Below are positions 1 through 9,224 of a stretch of DNA of 64,000 nucleotides, in pieces. The stretch's first letter is position 1; each line of letters opens with the position of its first letter. Position numbers and translations under genes: made by a program. The DNA comes from Sphingomonas naphthae (GTDB lineage Bacteria > Pseudomonadota > Alphaproteobacteria > Sphingomonadales > Sphingomonadaceae): the NCBI RefSeq assembly GCF_028607085.1, contig NZ_CP117411.1:3672501-3736500 (forward strand). Direction: 5' to 3'. The notes below the pieces were generated by a model. The model worked only from the letters and a program-made list of their open reading frames with translations. It ran no database searches and was not told the origin of the DNA.

Positions 1-645
1 TTCGGAATGGATGCGGACGAGCGGCGGACGGCCATCGGGCGAGCCGATGACGAGCGCGACATGCTCGACCGCGTCGGCCGCACCCCGAAAGGCGATGATC
101 TCGGCGGCCTCGCTCGCCTCGACCGGCAGGCGCGCGCGGGAGGCGATCGCGAGCGTGGCGGGCGCGTCATGCGCGGCGATCGCGTCGGCGGGCAGGGTGA
201 CGGCGGGATCGGCGGTGGCGGGGGCGATGAAGAAGGCCGGCAGCAGCCCGGCGAGTCGCGCCAGCCGCAGCGCCGCCTCGGCCGCGTCGGTCTCGGGCAG
301 CGGCCCGGCGATCCACGGCCCCGCCAGCGGCCGGGCGAGATCAAGCGCGGGATCGGCCAGCGCCACGGCGGCGGGCAGATCGAGCCAGTCGACCCGGCGG
401 ACGCGCACCGGCACCTGCGGCACGGCGGCCGCGATCTGGTTGGCGAGCTTCAGGGTCGCGGCGCGGGTGGGCGAGAGCAGCACGTCGGCGCGGCCATCGG
501 GGTCGAACGCCGCCAGCCGGCCATCGTCGGCCGTCTCGATCGCCAGCGCCGCCAGCGTGCCATTCGTGCCCGCGATCGTCACCGGCCAGCCGCGCCGGAT
601 CGCATCGATCGCGCGCGCGGCGTCACGGGGGTCAGCTGGCCTCAA
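1..645 (-). CDS. ribA: GTP cyclohydrolase II, N-terminal part (cut by window edge)
   Basis: Truncated at the left window edge; 215 codons are visible. The product would open GTP to a diaminopyrimidine in the first step of riboflavin synthesis. The visible part is mainly the N-terminal extension seen in alphaproteobacterial RibA (TNGTLAALAIET, then SPTRAATLKLANQ). Near the edge is the start of the cyclohydrolase domain, DAVEHVALVIGSPDG followed by PLVRIHSE; the zinc-binding cysteines lie outside the window. The best start is TTG at 645-643, which overlaps the xth stop codon (TTGA) and implies translational coupling. Identification rests on family memory of this extension plus the VRIHSE motif. 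Confidence 0.75.
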   Translation of the reverse strand, partial: MRPADPRDAARAIDAIRRGWPVTIAGTNGTLAALAIETADDGRLAAFDPDGRADVLLSPTRAATLKLANQIAAAVPQVPVRVRRVDWLDLPAAVALADPALDLARPLAGPWIAGPLPETDAAEAALRLARLAGLLPAFFIAPATADPAVTLPADAIAAHDAPATLAIASRARLPVEASEAAEIIAFRGAADAVEHVALVIGSPDGRPPLVRIHSE

Positions 646-1445
646 AGGGCGAAGTCCGTGATGAGGGGGACGTGATCCGAGGGCTTGAGCCACGCGCGGC
701 ACGGCTCGCACACCTTGTGGGCGGTGGCGCGCGGGGCGAGATCGGGGCTGGCCCACATATGATCGAGCCGGCGGCCGCGATCGTTCACCGTCCAGTCGGG
801 CGATCGATAGCTCCACCAGGTATGCAGCCGCGCCGGGGCGGGATGGAAATGGCGGCCGAGATCGACCCAGCCGTGCGCCGCCTGCAACGCATCGAGCGCC
901 GCCACCTCGACCGGCGTATGGCTGACCACGCCGAGCAACGCCTTGTGATTCCACACGTCGCTCGGCAGCGGCGCGACATTGAAATCGCCGACGATGAGCG
1001 TGGGTGTGGTGAGCGTCTCAGACCATTCGGTCATGCGCTTCAGGAAAGCGAGCTTCTGCGCGAATTTCGGGTTCAGCTCGACATCGGGAATGTCGCCGCC
1101 CGCCGGCACATAGACATTCTCGAGGTGGAAGCCCTGTTCCAGCCGCACGCCGACATGGCGCGCCTCGCCATTGGCCTGCCAGTCATGCTTCCAGATGCCG
1201 GGCTCGTCGTCGATCAGCGGCACCCGGCTGAGGATCGCGACGCCATGGTGCATCCGCTGGCCGTTGAGCCGCTGGTGGACGTAGCCCAGCTTGCGGAAGG
1301 CATCGGCCGGAAACACGTCGTCGGCCGCCTTGGTCTCCTGAAGGCACAGGATGTCCGGCTGCTCCTCGCGCAGGAACTGCTCGACGATCCCGATGCGGGC
1401 ACGGACGGAATTGATGTTCCAGGAGGCAATACGGAGCGTCGACAT
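642..1445 (-). CDS. xth: Exodeoxyribonuclease III / AP endonuclease
   Basis: A 267-residue Mg-dependent DNA repair nuclease of the exonuclease III/APE1 family, which cuts at abasic sites and degrades 3' ends. The active-site set is complete: N10 in SWNINSVR, E37 in LQETK, Y112 in VYVP, D154 and N156 in GDFNVAP, D228 in RRLDHM and H258 in SDHVP. Length matches the usual ~260-270 residues. The start ATG opens MSTLRIASWN with no spare N-terminus. It overlaps the downstream ribA start by 4 bp, so the two are probably co-transcribed. Confidence 0.96.
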   Translation of the reverse strand: MSTLRIASWNINSVRARIGIVEQFLREEQPDILCLQETKAADDVFPADAFRKLGYVHQRLNGQRMHHGVAILSRVPLIDDEPGIWKHDWQANGEARHVGVRLEQGFHLENVYVPAGGDIPDVELNPKFAQKLAFLKRMTEWSETLTTPTLIVGDFNVAPLPSDVWNHKALLGVVSHTPVEVAALDALQAAHGWVDLGRHFHPAPARLHTWWSYRSPDWTVNDRGRRLDHMWASPDLAPRATAHKVCEPCRAWLKPSDHVPLITDFAL

Positions 1446-1503
1446 GGAGGCGCGATGTAGCGACGGGGCGCGGCTTGCGCCAGCGCCGAACCTGTTCCCC
1501 TGA

Positions 1504-1633
1504 TCCTCCCCGGCACGGGGAGGGGGACCGCCGCCGAAGGCGGTGGTGGAGGGGGTTCTCCACGGATGCTGCGCTTCGTGGCGCTCCCCCTCCGTCAGCC
1601 CTTTGGGCTGCCACCTCCCCGTACCGGGGAGGA
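1504..1633. repeat. Long inverted intergenic repeat between argG and xth
   Basis: The ends are near-perfect inverted arms: TCCTCCCCGGCACGGGGAGG at 1504-1523 and CCTCCCCGTACCGGGGAGGA at 1614-1633. A second internal palindrome, CCGCCGCCGAAGGCGG, lies near 1530. A related element with a different core lies at 9225-9361. Such GC-rich palindromes recur between genes in sphingomonads; RNA from it could fold into a long hairpin and separate argG from xth/ribA. Confidence 0.8.
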
Positions 1634-1640
1634 ACAGCCC

Positions 1641-2858
1641 TTATCGCCCGTCGCGGCTGCCGAGCAGGCGCAGGCGCAGCGCGTTGAGCTTGATGAAGCC
1701 CGCCGCGTCGCGCTGGTCGTAGGCGCCGGCGTCGTCCTCGAAGGTGACGACCTTTTCCGAATAGAGCGTGTTGGGCGACTTGCGGCCGACCACGATCACG
1801 CTGCCCTTGTAGAGCTTCAGGCGGACGGTGCCGGCCACCTTCTCCTGGCTGTGGTCGATCGCCGCCTGCAACATCTCGCGCTCAGGGCTGAACCAGAAGC
1901 CGTTGTAGATCAGTTCGGCATAGCGCGGGGCCAACTCGTCCTTCAGATGGGCGGCGCCGCGATCGAGCGTGATCTGCTCGATCCCGCGATGGGCGAGGTG
2001 ATAGATGGTCCCGCCCGGCGTCTCGTACATGCCGCGCGATTTCATGCCGACGAAGCGGTTCTCGACCAGATCGAGCCGGCCGATGCCATGCTTGCGGCCG
2101 AGGTCGTTGAGCGCGGTGAGGAGCGTGGCGGGGCTCATGCCGACGCCGTTCAGCGCGACGCCGTCGCCCTTCTCGAAATCGATCGTGATATATTCCGGCA
2201 CGTCGGGCGCGTCCTCGGGATTCACCGTGCGCGAATAGACGTAGTCGGGCACCTCCTCCCACGGGTCTTCCAGCACCTTGCCCTCGGACGAGGTGTGGAG
2301 GAGGTTCGCGTCGGTCGAGAAGGGGCTCTCGCCGCGCTTGTCCTTGGAGACGGGGATCTGGTGCTGCTCGGCGAATTCGATCAGGCGGGTGCGGCTGGTG
2401 AGATCCCACTCGCGCCACGGCGCGATCACCTTGATGTCGGGCGCGAGCGCATAATAGCCGAGTTCGAAGCGGACCTGATCGTTGCCCTTGCCGGTGGCGC
2501 CATGGCTGACGGCATCGGCGCCGACCATCCGCGCGATCTCGATCTGGCGCTTGGCGATCAGCGGCCGGGCGATCGAGGTGCCGAGCAGGTAGAGGCCCTC
2601 GTACAGCGCGTTCGAGCGCATCATCGGGAAGACGTAATCCGCCACGAATTCCTCGCGCAGATCGTCGATGAAGATATGCTCAGGGCGAACGCCCATCAGC
2701 TCGGCCTTGGCGCGGGCCGGCTCCAGCTCCTCGCCCTGGCCCAGATCGGCGGTGAAGGTGACGACCTCGCAATTGTAGGTCTCCTTCAGCCATTTCAGGA
2801 TGACGCTGGTGTCGAGGCCGCCCGAATAGGCCAGCACGACGCGCTTGATCTCGCTCAT
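1641..2858 (-). CDS. argG: Argininosuccinate synthase
   Basis: A 405-residue ATP-dependent ligase joining citrulline and aspartate, the penultimate step of arginine synthesis. The N-type ATP pyrophosphatase loop AYSGGLDTS is at residues 10-18. Further family blocks are [24 protein letters not shown] and [15 protein letters not shown]. Length and both ends fit the type I family. It appears monocistronic: a repeat follows it, and the divergent EF-hand gene begins about 130 bp upstream. Confidence 0.98.
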   Translation of the reverse strand: MSEIKRVVLAYSGGLDTSVILKWLKETYNCEVVTFTADLGQGEELEPARAKAELMGVRPEHIFIDDLREEFVADYVFPMMRSNALYEGLYLLGTSIARPLIAKRQIEIARMVGADAVSHGATGKGNDQVRFELGYYALAPDIKVIAPWREWDLTSRTRLIEFAEQHQIPVSKDKRGESPFSTDANLLHTSSEGKVLEDPWEEVPDYVYSRTVNPEDAPDVPEYITIDFEKGDGVALNGVGMSPATLLTALNDLGRKHGIGRLDLVENRFVGMKSRGMYETPGGTIYHLAHRGIEQITLDRGAAHLKDELAPRYAELIYNGFWFSPEREMLQAAIDHSQEKVAGTVRLKLYKGSVIVVGRKSPNTLYSEKVVTFEDDAGAYDQRDAAGFIKLNALRLRLLGSRDGR

Positions 2859-2986
2859 CCCGAAAACTCCGACAGACAGGGAAACGCGCGCGCCTTAGCC
2901 CCCGTGTCGCGGCCGTTCAACCCGCATACAGTTTCGGCGGCGCATCGATCGGCCCCGCCCCGTCAGCGGGCGAGAGGAGGAACCCC

Positions 2987-3748
2987 ATGCGTAACCCTTA
3001 TCTGTTCGCCACGGCGGCCCTCGTGGTGGCCGGGGCGGCGTGCGCCGTCGCGCCCGCGAAGGATGCCCAGGCGCCCGACCAGCCCGGCATGAAGCGGATC
3101 GAGCGCCGTATGATCGTGAAAGGCCCGGACACGCTGGCCGAGGCCGAGACGCGCGCCAAAGCGATGTTCGCCCAGGCCGACACCAACAAGGACGGCGTCG
3201 TCACCCGCGAGGAGGCCGAGGCGCCGATGATCGCGTTCCGCGCGCGGATGGATGCCGATCGCAAGGAAATGGCCGCCAAGCGATTCGATGCGCTCGACAC
3301 CAACAAGGACGGCCAGCTTTCGCGTGACGAATATGTCGCCGGCGTCCAGACGCGGATGGTGATGCGGATGGGCGGGCCGGGCGACATGCCCCCGCCGCCT
3401 CCTCCGCCCGGCGCCCCGACACCGCCCCCGCCGCCCGGCAAGGCGATGGCCGGTGGCGCGATGCCCCCGCCGCCTCCGCCGGGCGCGCCGGACATGCCCC
3501 CGCCGCCGCACGAGGGCATGATGATGATGGCGATGTTCGACCGGATCGACGCCGACAAGGACGGCAAGGTCACCGAAGCCGAGGCGGTCGCCGCCGCCCG
3601 CGCCCGCTTCGCCAAGATCGATACCGATGGCGACGGCAAGCTGAGCGAGGCCGAGCGCATGGCCGCGCGTCCGATGCAGGTGCACATCATGCGGCGCGAC
3701 CTGCGTGGCGATGCACCCCCGCCGCCGCCCACCCCGCCGATGATGTGA
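2987..3748 (+). CDS. Secreted EF-hand protein with proline-rich linkers
   Basis: A 253-residue protein with an N-terminal hydrophobic signal segment (residues ~5-22) and two EF-hand pairs. The loops are D65-E76, D104-E115, D188-E199 and D212-E223, all with the DxNKDG or DxDxDG pattern expected to bind calcium. The pairs are separated by a proline/methionine linker (about 134-175) holding two copies of an MPPPPPPPGAP-like unit; the C-terminus is also proline-rich. A strong ribosome-binding site (GAGGAGG) precedes the start. It probably acts outside the inner membrane as a calcium-binding protein; the specific role is unknown. It is followed by a paralogue with a similar tail. Confidence 0.85.
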   Translation: MRNPYLFATAALVVAGAACAVAPAKDAQAPDQPGMKRIERRMIVKGPDTLAEAETRAKAMFAQADTNKDGVVTREEAEAPMIAFRARMDADRKEMAAKRFDALDTNKDGQLSRDEYVAGVQTRMVMRMGGPGDMPPPPPPPGAPTPPPPPGKAMAGGAMPPPPPPGAPDMPPPPHEGMMMMAMFDRIDADKDGKVTEAEAVAAARARFAKIDTDGDGKLSEAERMAARPMQVHIMRRDLRGDAPPPPPTPPMM

Positions 3749-3761
3749 AAACCGACGGATT

Positions 3762-3805
3762 GGGAATGCAGCTACGTTTCAAACCGGAAACATCACTGCA
3801 TTCCC
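3762..3805. promoter_or_regulatory. Nested inverted repeat between the two EF-hand genes
   Basis: GGGAATGCAG (3762-3771) is perfectly repeated in inverse as CTGCATTCCC (3796-3805). Inside it, GTTTC (3776-3780) pairs with GAAAC. A symmetrical 4x4 internal loop separates the two stems, so the RNA would fold into a two-tier hairpin. There is no T-run after it, so it is not a standard intrinsic terminator. It lies about 75 bp upstream of the second EF-hand start and could be an operator or leader structure. Confidence 0.6.
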
Positions 3806-3881
3806 GACCTACCGGGGCAATATGACTCGGCCAGACGGGCATCATCGAGAGTTTGAGACGATTTTCAGGAGCCCGTTTGCC

Positions 3882-4361
3882 ATGCCCACCTTCACCGAGC
3901 GTTACACCGCCGGCCTCGCGGCCCTGCTCGCCACCACCATCTCGGTCGGCATCTTCCAGGGGCCGCTGTACGCGCAGGAAGGCCCCTCGCTGACCCGCAG
4001 CGAATCGATCGAGCGGTCGGTCGCGCGCTTCCAGGCGATGGATGCCAACAAGGACGGCAAGGTCACCGAGAAGGAGTTCACCGCCGCGATGGAGGCCGCC
4101 ATGGCCGCGCGCGGCGACGGTGGCGGCCCGCGCCGGGGCGGCGGCGGTGGCCGCGGGATGGGCATGGGCATGTTCGACCGGATGGACACGAACGAGGACG
4201 GCGTCGTCTCGCTCCAGGAAGCGCGCAACGCGGCCGAGGCCATGTTCGACCGGCTCGACGCCAACAAGGACGGCGTCGTCAGCCCCGAGGAGCGTGCCGC
4301 GATGCGCGGTTTCGGCGGCCCGCGCGGTGACGCGCCCCCGCCGCCGCCGCCGTCGAAATAA
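3882..4361 (+). CDS. Secreted EF-hand protein (second paralogue)
   Basis: A 159-residue protein with a signal peptide ending about LYA|QE (residue 31). Three EF-hand loops are seen: D54-E65, D102-E113 and D126-E137. A Gly/Arg/Met-rich linker lies at about 80-98, and the tail RGDAPPPPPP closely resembles the tail of the preceding gene. I chose this ATG over an in-frame one at 3822 because an AGGA-type ribosome-binding site precedes it and the signal peptide then begins correctly. Predicted exported calcium-binding protein; partner unknown. Confidence 0.82.
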   Translation: MPTFTERYTAGLAALLATTISVGIFQGPLYAQEGPSLTRSESIERSVARFQAMDANKDGKVTEKEFTAAMEAAMAARGDGGGPRRGGGGGRGMGMGMFDRMDTNEDGVVSLQEARNAAEAMFDRLDANKDGVVSPEERAAMRGFGGPRGDAPPPPPPSK

Positions 4362-4370
4362 TCACGATGG

Positions 4371-4402
4371 TCCGGTGCAGGTGCGAATGCCCCTGCACCG
4401 GA
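4371..4402. terminator. Hairpin between convergent EF-hand gene and purK
   Basis: An 11-bp perfect stem, TCCGGTGCAGG (4371-4381) with CCTGCACCGGA (4392-4402), and a 10-nt loop. It lies exactly between the 3' ends of two convergent genes and may serve both. The plus-strand side has no clear T-run; the minus-strand side continues into an AT-rich stretch. Confidence 0.6.
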
Positions 4403-4404
4403 TC

Positions 4405-5457
4405 TCAGAATTCCAGCCGCGTCACATGGCCCATCTTGCGGCCGGGGCGGCTCTCGGTCTTGCCGTAGAGGTGGAGGTGGGCCTTGCCCTCCGCCAATAT
4501 CGCCGGCCAGGCATCGGCCTGATCGCCGACGAGATTGTCCATCGTGACCGCGCGGGCGGCGAGCGCGGTGTCGCCCAAAGGCAACCCGCAGATGGCGCGG
4601 ATGTGATTCTCGAATTGCGAGGTGATCGCGCCCTCGCTGGTCCAGTGGCCGCTGTTGTGGACGCGGGGGGCCATTTCGTTGAACACCGGGCCGTCCACCC
4701 CACAGAAATATTCCACCGCCAGCACGCCGACATAATCGAGCGCCTCGGCGATGCGGCCGGTGAGCGCGCGGGCGGCTTCGGCCTGTTCGGCGACGACGCC
4801 GGTGGCGGGCACGGTCGTGCGGGCGAGGATGCCGGCGTCGTGCACGTTGGTGCAGGCGTCCCAGTATACGATCGCGCCATCGGCCCCGCGCGCGGCGATG
4901 ATCGAAAATTCGGCGTCGAAGCGGACGAAGCCTTCGAGGATCGCGGGCTGGCCGCCGATCGATCCCCACGCGGCGGCGGCATCGGCGGTGTCCATCAGCC
5001 GCGCCTGCCCCTTGCCGTCATAGCCGAAGCGGCGGGTCTTGAGGATCGCGGGGGTGCCGATCCCGGCCAGCGCCGCCTCCAGATCGGCGAGGCTGTCGAC
5101 CGCGCGGAAGGGGGCGGTGGTGCCGCCGAGGCCCGCGACGAAGCGTTTCTCGGCCAGCCGGTCCTGCGCCACATCGAGCGCGGCGGGGGAGGGCAGCACG
5201 GGCAGGCCCGCCAGCGCGGCCACGCCGACATTCTCGAACTCGTAGGTCACGATCGCGACCTGCGCCGCGAAGGCGGCGACGGCGGCGGCATCGTCATAGG
5301 CCCCCTTGGTCCAGCGCGCCGAGACTTCGGTGGCGGGGCCGCTCTCGCCGGGGGCGTAGATGTGGCTGCGGTAGCCGAGATTGGCGGCGGCCATCGCCAG
5401 CATCCGGCCGAGCTGGCCGCCGCCGAGGATGCCGATCGTGGCGCCGGGGGGGATCAT
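4405..5457 (-). CDS. purK: N5-carboxyaminoimidazole ribonucleotide synthase
   Basis: A 350-residue ATP-grasp enzyme that carboxylates aminoimidazole ribonucleotide using ATP and bicarbonate; PurE next door rearranges the product. Motifs: nucleotide-fold start IGILGGGQLGRML, ATP-grasp segment LKTRRFGYDGKGQ, and EMAPRVHNSGHWT near the C-terminus. The reading frame stays open to 5514, but that extra N-terminus is translated repeat sequence. The ATG at 5457 (MIPPGATIG) is the sensible start. Last gene of the leftward pyrE-to-purK run. Confidence 0.95.
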   Translation of the reverse strand: MIPPGATIGILGGGQLGRMLAMAAANLGYRSHIYAPGESGPATEVSARWTKGAYDDAAAVAAFAAQVAIVTYEFENVGVAALAGLPVLPSPAALDVAQDRLAEKRFVAGLGGTTAPFRAVDSLADLEAALAGIGTPAILKTRRFGYDGKGQARLMDTADAAAAWGSIGGQPAILEGFVRFDAEFSIIAARGADGAIVYWDACTNVHDAGILARTTVPATGVVAEQAEAARALTGRIAEALDYVGVLAVEYFCGVDGPVFNEMAPRVHNSGHWTSEGAITSQFENHIRAICGLPLGDTALAARAVTMDNLVGDQADAWPAILAEGKAHLHLYGKTESRPGRKMGHVTRLEF

Positions 5458-5484
5458 CGCTGGGGGCCTGCTCACCAACTCAAA

Positions 5485-5561
5485 CCGTTCGTGTCGAGCG
5501 AAGTCGAGACACATTGCTCACCGCTTGGGGCACGTCCCTCGACTGCGCTCGGGATGAACGG
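5485..5561. repeat. Short palindromic repeat between purE and purK
   Basis: Bounded by CCGTTC (5485-5490) and GAACGG (5556-5561), with inner half-palindromes GTGTCGAGCGAAGTCGAGACAC and CCTCGACTGCGCTCGGG. It belongs to the same general type as the element at 17303-17357. It separates the two adjacent purine genes without an obvious promoter. Confidence 0.75.
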
Positions 5562-5584
5562 ATTGGGTCAGGCCGGCGCATCCG

Positions 5585-6073
5585 TCACTCGGGATCGAAG
5601 GCGACCGAGGCGGTCTGGCGGGCACGCCAGGCGTCGAGCCGCTCGGCCAGCGCCGGATCCGCCGTGGCGACGATCGCGGCGGCCAGCAGCCCCGCGTTGA
5701 TCGCGCCGGGCTTGCCGATGGCCAGCGTGCCGACAGGAATGCCGCCGGGCATCTGCACGATCGACAGCAGGCTATCCATGCCCTTCAGCGCCTTCGATTC
5801 GACCGGCACGCCCAGCACCGGCACGCGCGTCATCGAAGCGACCATGCCGGGCAGGTGGGCCGCGCCGCCCGCGCCCGCGATCACCACCGCCAGCCCGCGC
5901 CGCGCGGCCGACTTGGCATATTCGTACAGCCGTTCGGGCGTGCGGTGGGCCGAGACGACCTTGGTCTCATAAGGCACGCCCAGATCGGCGAGGATGTCGG
6001 CGGCGTGGCGCATCGTGTCCCAATCGGAGCGCGAGCCCATGATGATGCCGATGCGGGGTTCGGCGGCGCCCAT
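5585..6073 (-). CDS. purE: N5-CAIR mutase
   Basis: A 162-residue class I PurE that converts N5-CAIR to CAIR in de novo purine synthesis. Motifs: [12 protein letters not shown] (residues ~9-20), [15 protein letters not shown] and [13 protein letters not shown], which form the substrate pocket. The start ATG (MGAAEPRIG) lies 5 bp downstream of the gpmA stop codon. The open frame extends much further upstream but that is only a shadow of gpmA. Confidence 0.96.
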   Translation of the reverse strand: MGAAEPRIGIIMGSRSDWDTMRHAADILADLGVPYETKVVSAHRTPERLYEYAKSAARRGLAVVIAGAGGAAHLPGMVASMTRVPVLGVPVESKALKGMDSLLSIVQMPGGIPVGTLAIGKPGAINAGLLAAAIVATADPALAERLDAWRARQTASVAFDPE

Positions 6074-6078
6074 CGGCC

Positions 6079-6765
6079 TTACCGTTCGCTGAGATAATAG
6101 CGATCGGTCGCGGCGAGGCTGTCGTCCAGCTCGTACACGATCGGCTGGCCGGTCGGGATCTCCAGTTCGGTGATCTCGTCGTCGGGGATGTTCGACATAT
6201 GCTTCACCAGCGCGCGCAGCGAATTGCCGTGCGCCGAGATGACGACCCGCTTGCCGGCCTTCAGCTCGGGCACGATCCGCGCTTCCCAATAGGGCAGGAC
6301 GCGGGCGATCGTGTCCTTCAGGCTTTCGGTATCGGGGATGGCGATGCCGGCGTAACGGCGATCGGCGGTCAGGTCGAATTCGCCGCCGGCCTCCAGCACG
6401 GGGGGCGGGATGTCGAAGCTGCGGCGCCACACCTTCACCTGATCGTCGCCATGCTTGGCCGCCGTCTCGGCCTTGTTGAGCCCGGTCAGTCCGCCATAAT
6501 GGCGCTCGTTCAGCCGCCAGTCCTTCTCGACCGGCAGCCACAGCCGGCCCATCGCCTCGAGCGCCAGGTTGAGCGTCTTGATCGCGCGGGTCTGGAAGCT
6601 GGTGAAGGCGATGTCGAAATCGAGGCCCTTGGCGGCCATAAGCTCGCCGGCCGCCGTCGCCTCGGCGATGCCCTGATCGGTGAGGTTCACGTCCCACCAG
6701 CCGGTGAAGCGGTTCTCGAGATTCCAGGCGGACTGGCCGTGGCGGATCAGGACGAGCGTCGGCAT
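6079..6765 (-). CDS. gpmA: 2,3-bisphosphoglycerate-dependent phosphoglycerate mutase
   Basis: A 228-residue glycolytic mutase that interconverts 3- and 2-phosphoglycerate through a phosphohistidine. [10 protein letters not shown] contains catalytic H9; [13 protein letters not shown] and [14 protein letters not shown] supply the second histidine and phosphate-binding residues. I chose the ATG opening [10 protein letters not shown], preceded by GAGGGAG; the longer frame adds an implausible 28-residue leader. Same strand as the permease gene upstream, separated by 43 bp. Confidence 0.96.
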   Translation of the reverse strand: MPTLVLIRHGQSAWNLENRFTGWWDVNLTDQGIAEATAAGELMAAKGLDFDIAFTSFQTRAIKTLNLALEAMGRLWLPVEKDWRLNERHYGGLTGLNKAETAAKHGDDQVKVWRRSFDIPPPVLEAGGEFDLTADRRYAGIAIPDTESLKDTIARVLPYWEARIVPELKAGKRVVISAHGNSLRALVKHMSNIPDDEITELEIPTGQPIVYELDDSLAATDRYYLSER

Positions 6766-6808
6766 CGGGGCTCCCTCGGGTTTTTCGATGCCGACGCCTT
6801 TAGCGCCT

Positions 6809-7894
6809 TCAGCCTGTCTGGCCAGCCTGTTCCGCATCCTCGGCGGCATTGATCGAGCGGCGCTCCAGCAGCACCTTGATCATCGCCACCATCGGATCGG
6901 CGAGCGCCAGCCCCATGATGCCGAACAGCGCGCCGAACAGAAGCTGCGCGCCCAGCACCAGCGCGGGGGCCAGATCGACCGAGCGCTTGGCGACCATCGG
7001 CACGATCAGATAGCCGTCGATCGTCTGCACCGCCACGTAGATCACGATCGCCCAGATGCCGGTGTCGAACCCGGCCGAGAAGCCGACCAGCACGATCAGC
7101 ACGCCGGACACGATCGCGCCGATATTGGGCAGGAAAGCGAGCAGGCCGGTGATGATGCCGATCAGCGCCGCCATCGGGATGCCGACGATGCCGGCGAAGA
7201 TGCCGGTGAACACGCCTTCCACCGCCATGCCGAGCAGACGCCCGGCCATCAGCCGGCGCAGCGTGAAGCCCATCTTCTCGGCGGTGACGTAGAAATCCGC
7301 GCGCTTTTCCAGCGGCAGCATCCAGGCGACGCCGCGTTCGTAGAGGCGCGGCTCGATCGCGACGAACACGCCGATGACGACGATCATCGCCATGCTGGAA
7401 ACCGCGCCCAGCGCCGAGCCGACCCAGGCGGTGACGCGGCCGAGCGAGCCCATGATCTGCTTGCCGATCTCGCCCACGCCGCCCGCGCCGGGCGGGACGA
7501 GGCCGGTGTCGTGGACCCAGCCGAGCAGACGGTTGAGCTGCGCGCTGATGACGATCTGGAGCGCTTCGGCCTGGCCCGCCAGCTGCGATCCGGCGAGCCA
7601 GAAAGTGCCCACCAGAAAGGCGAGGACGGCGAGGCAGACGATGGTGAGGCGCAGGCCCCGCCCGATCGGCAGCACCCGGCCCAGCAGCCGCGTGCCGCCA
7701 TCCAGCATCGCCGCGAAGACGATGCCGCCGAAGATCAGCAGCAGCGGCTGCCACGTCAGCCACAGCAGGACGAAGGCGACCACCACGCACGCCCAGACGA
7801 GCGCCTTGTGCAGCTCGCGCTCGGTGATCGGGTTGCGGAAATCCGAAGGCCCCGGCACCTCCGCCGGGCGGGGGGGAGGTGCGTCGTCGCTCAT
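6809..7894 (-). CDS. AI-2E family transporter (PerM-type permease)
   Basis: A 361-residue inner-membrane protein with about seven or eight hydrophobic segments, e.g. [16 protein letters not shown] and [14 protein letters not shown] near the N-terminus. The conserved C-terminal half is typical of the family ([19 protein letters not shown], then [12 protein letters not shown]-like sequence reading [13 protein letters not shown]). Family substrates are mostly undefined; autoinducer-2 export and Na+/H+ exchange have been reported for members. The start ATG overlaps the lepB stop by 4 bp (ATGA), so it is probably translated with the secretion gene. Confidence 0.88.
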   Translation of the reverse strand: MSDDAPPPRPAEVPGPSDFRNPITERELHKALVWACVVVAFVLLWLTWQPLLLIFGGIVFAAMLDGGTRLLGRVLPIGRGLRLTIVCLAVLAFLVGTFWLAGSQLAGQAEALQIVISAQLNRLLGWVHDTGLVPPGAGGVGEIGKQIMGSLGRVTAWVGSALGAVSSMAMIVVIGVFVAIEPRLYERGVAWMLPLEKRADFYVTAEKMGFTLRRLMAGRLLGMAVEGVFTGIFAGIVGIPMAALIGIITGLLAFLPNIGAIVSGVLIVLVGFSAGFDTGIWAIVIYVAVQTIDGYLIVPMVAKRSVDLAPALVLGAQLLFGALFGIMGLALADPMVAMIKVLLERRSINAAEDAEQAGQTG

Positions 7895-8793
7895 TTCGCG
7901 GGGGCTGCCTTGCTCGGGTGGAGGCTCATCCCCGCCCGGCCGCCGCGCAGCGCGGTGAACCAGCTGATCGGGTTGAACCATTGCGAGGTGCCGTCGAGCG
8001 AGAAGGTGATGAATTCCGCCCGCCCGCCGAGATTCTCGACCGGCAGCGGCCCACCGAGCCCGCTTTCGAGGATCGAATAACGGCTGTCGGCCGATTCGTC
8101 GCGATTGTCGCCCATCAGGAAGACATGGCCGGCGGGCACCACCACCGGGCCGTAATCGTCGCCCTGGCTGGCGTGGGGGCCGAAATCAATCGTGTCGTAG
8201 CTGCGGCCGTTGGGCAGCGTCTCGCGGAACACCGGCAGCGCGCAGAGGCGCTTGCCGTCCGGCGTGACGACCGCATGGTCGATCTCGTTATCGGTCAGGC
8301 AGGTGACGTTGGCGTCGATCGGGATCATCGCCTCGCCCTTGGCCTCGCGCTTCACCGGCACGCCGTTCAGGATCAACACGCTGCGGCGCACCTCGATCCG
8401 GTCGCCGGGCAGGCCGATGACGCGCTTGATGTAATCGCTGTCGGCCTGCGGCGGCTTGGCGATCACCACGTCGCCGCGTTCGGGCAGCTGCCCGAACAGC
8501 CGGCCCTTGATGAAGGGCAGGACGTGGAAGGAGGGCGAGACGTAGGACCAGCCGTAGGGATATTTGGTCACGACCAGCCGATCGCCCTTGATGAGCGTCG
8601 GCATCATCGATTCGCTGGGAATGTAGAAGGGCTTGGCGATCAGGCTGTGGAAGGCGAGGACCGCCAGCAGCAGCCATACCATGCCCTTGGCCTCGGCCCA
8701 CCAGTCGGTGCCCTTGCGCAGGCCGGCGTCGGGCTGCGGCACCTCCTTGGGGGGAAGCGCGTCTGTGGAAAGTGTCGCCGGGTGATCGCTCAC
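7891..8793 (-). CDS. lepB: Signal peptidase I
   Basis: A 300-residue membrane-bound serine protease that removes signal peptides from exported proteins. One transmembrane segment (about 36-54) is followed by box [10 protein letters not shown], with nucleophile S62, and the general-base lysine K123 in [25 protein letters not shown] (box E) lies in the periplasmic domain. The start is GTG, overlapping the acpS stop codon (GTGA). Clustering with acpS and pdxJ is common in alphaproteobacteria. Confidence 0.97.
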   Translation of the reverse strand: MSDHPATLSTDALPPKEVPQPDAGLRKGTDWWAEAKGMVWLLLAVLAFHSLIAKPFYIPSESMMPTLIKGDRLVVTKYPYGWSYVSPSFHVLPFIKGRLFGQLPERGDVVIAKPPQADSDYIKRVIGLPGDRIEVRRSVLILNGVPVKREAKGEAMIPIDANVTCLTDNEIDHAVVTPDGKRLCALPVFRETLPNGRSYDTIDFGPHASQGDDYGPVVVPAGHVFLMGDNRDESADSRYSILESGLGGPLPVENLGGRAEFITFSLDGTSQWFNPISWFTALRGGRAGMSLHPSKAAPAK

Positions 8794-9218
8794 GCGATCT
8801 CTCCTTCTGGTAAGTCGTTGGTCGGGCGCGCTTCGAGGATGACGAAGGCCTGCGCCCAGGGGTGATCGTCGGTCAAGGTCAGATGAATGACCATCGCGTG
8901 GCCGGGCGGGGTCAGCGCGTCAAGCCGCGCCTTCGCGCCACCCGTGAGATGGAGGGTCGGCGCGCCGCTGGGGGCATTGACCACGCCGATGTCGCGCATG
9001 AACACGCCCGCCTTGAAACCGGTTCCCACCGCCTTGGAGAAAGCCTCCTTGGCGGCGAATCGCTTGGCGTAGGTGCCGGCGCGGGTGAACGGCCGCCGCT
9101 CGGCCTTGGCCTGCTCGATCGCGGTGAACACCCGATTCGTGAAGCGATCACCGAATCGGTCGAGCGATTGCTGGATTCGCTCGATATTGCAGAGATCGGA
9201 GCCAAGACCGACGATCAC
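8790..9218 (-). CDS. acpS: Holo-[acyl-carrier-protein] synthase
   Basis: A 142-residue phosphopantetheinyl transferase that attaches the coenzyme A arm to acyl carrier protein. Magnesium-binding residues are D8 ([13 protein letters not shown]) and E58 ([15 protein letters not shown]), matching the AcpS pattern. The start is GTG at 9218. The reading frame is open further upstream, but that stretch is repeat sequence. The ribosome-binding site GGAGG lies 8 nt before the GTG and is itself the end of the repeat at 9225-9361. Confidence 0.95.
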   Translation of the reverse strand: MIVGLGSDLCNIERIQQSLDRFGDRFTNRVFTAIEQAKAERRPFTRAGTYAKRFAAKEAFSKAVGTGFKAGVFMRDIGVVNAPSGAPTLHLTGGAKARLDALTPPGHAMVIHLTLTDDHPWAQAFVILEARPTNDLPEGEIA

Positions 9219-9224
9219 AGGCAG

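Noticed and set aside
7-675. Two overlapping plus-strand open frames at the left edge
   Set aside because: Both are shadows of the minus-strand ribA fragment, whose translation gives recognisable protein sequence.
1504-1633. Repeat elements as CRISPR or insertion-sequence remnants
   Set aside because: They are single inverted repeats with no regular direct-repeat spacing and no transposase coding or target duplications.
5585-6697. A fused 370-residue protein containing PurE
   Set aside because: The N-terminal 200 residues are an out-of-frame reading of gpmA; PurE alone starts at 6073.
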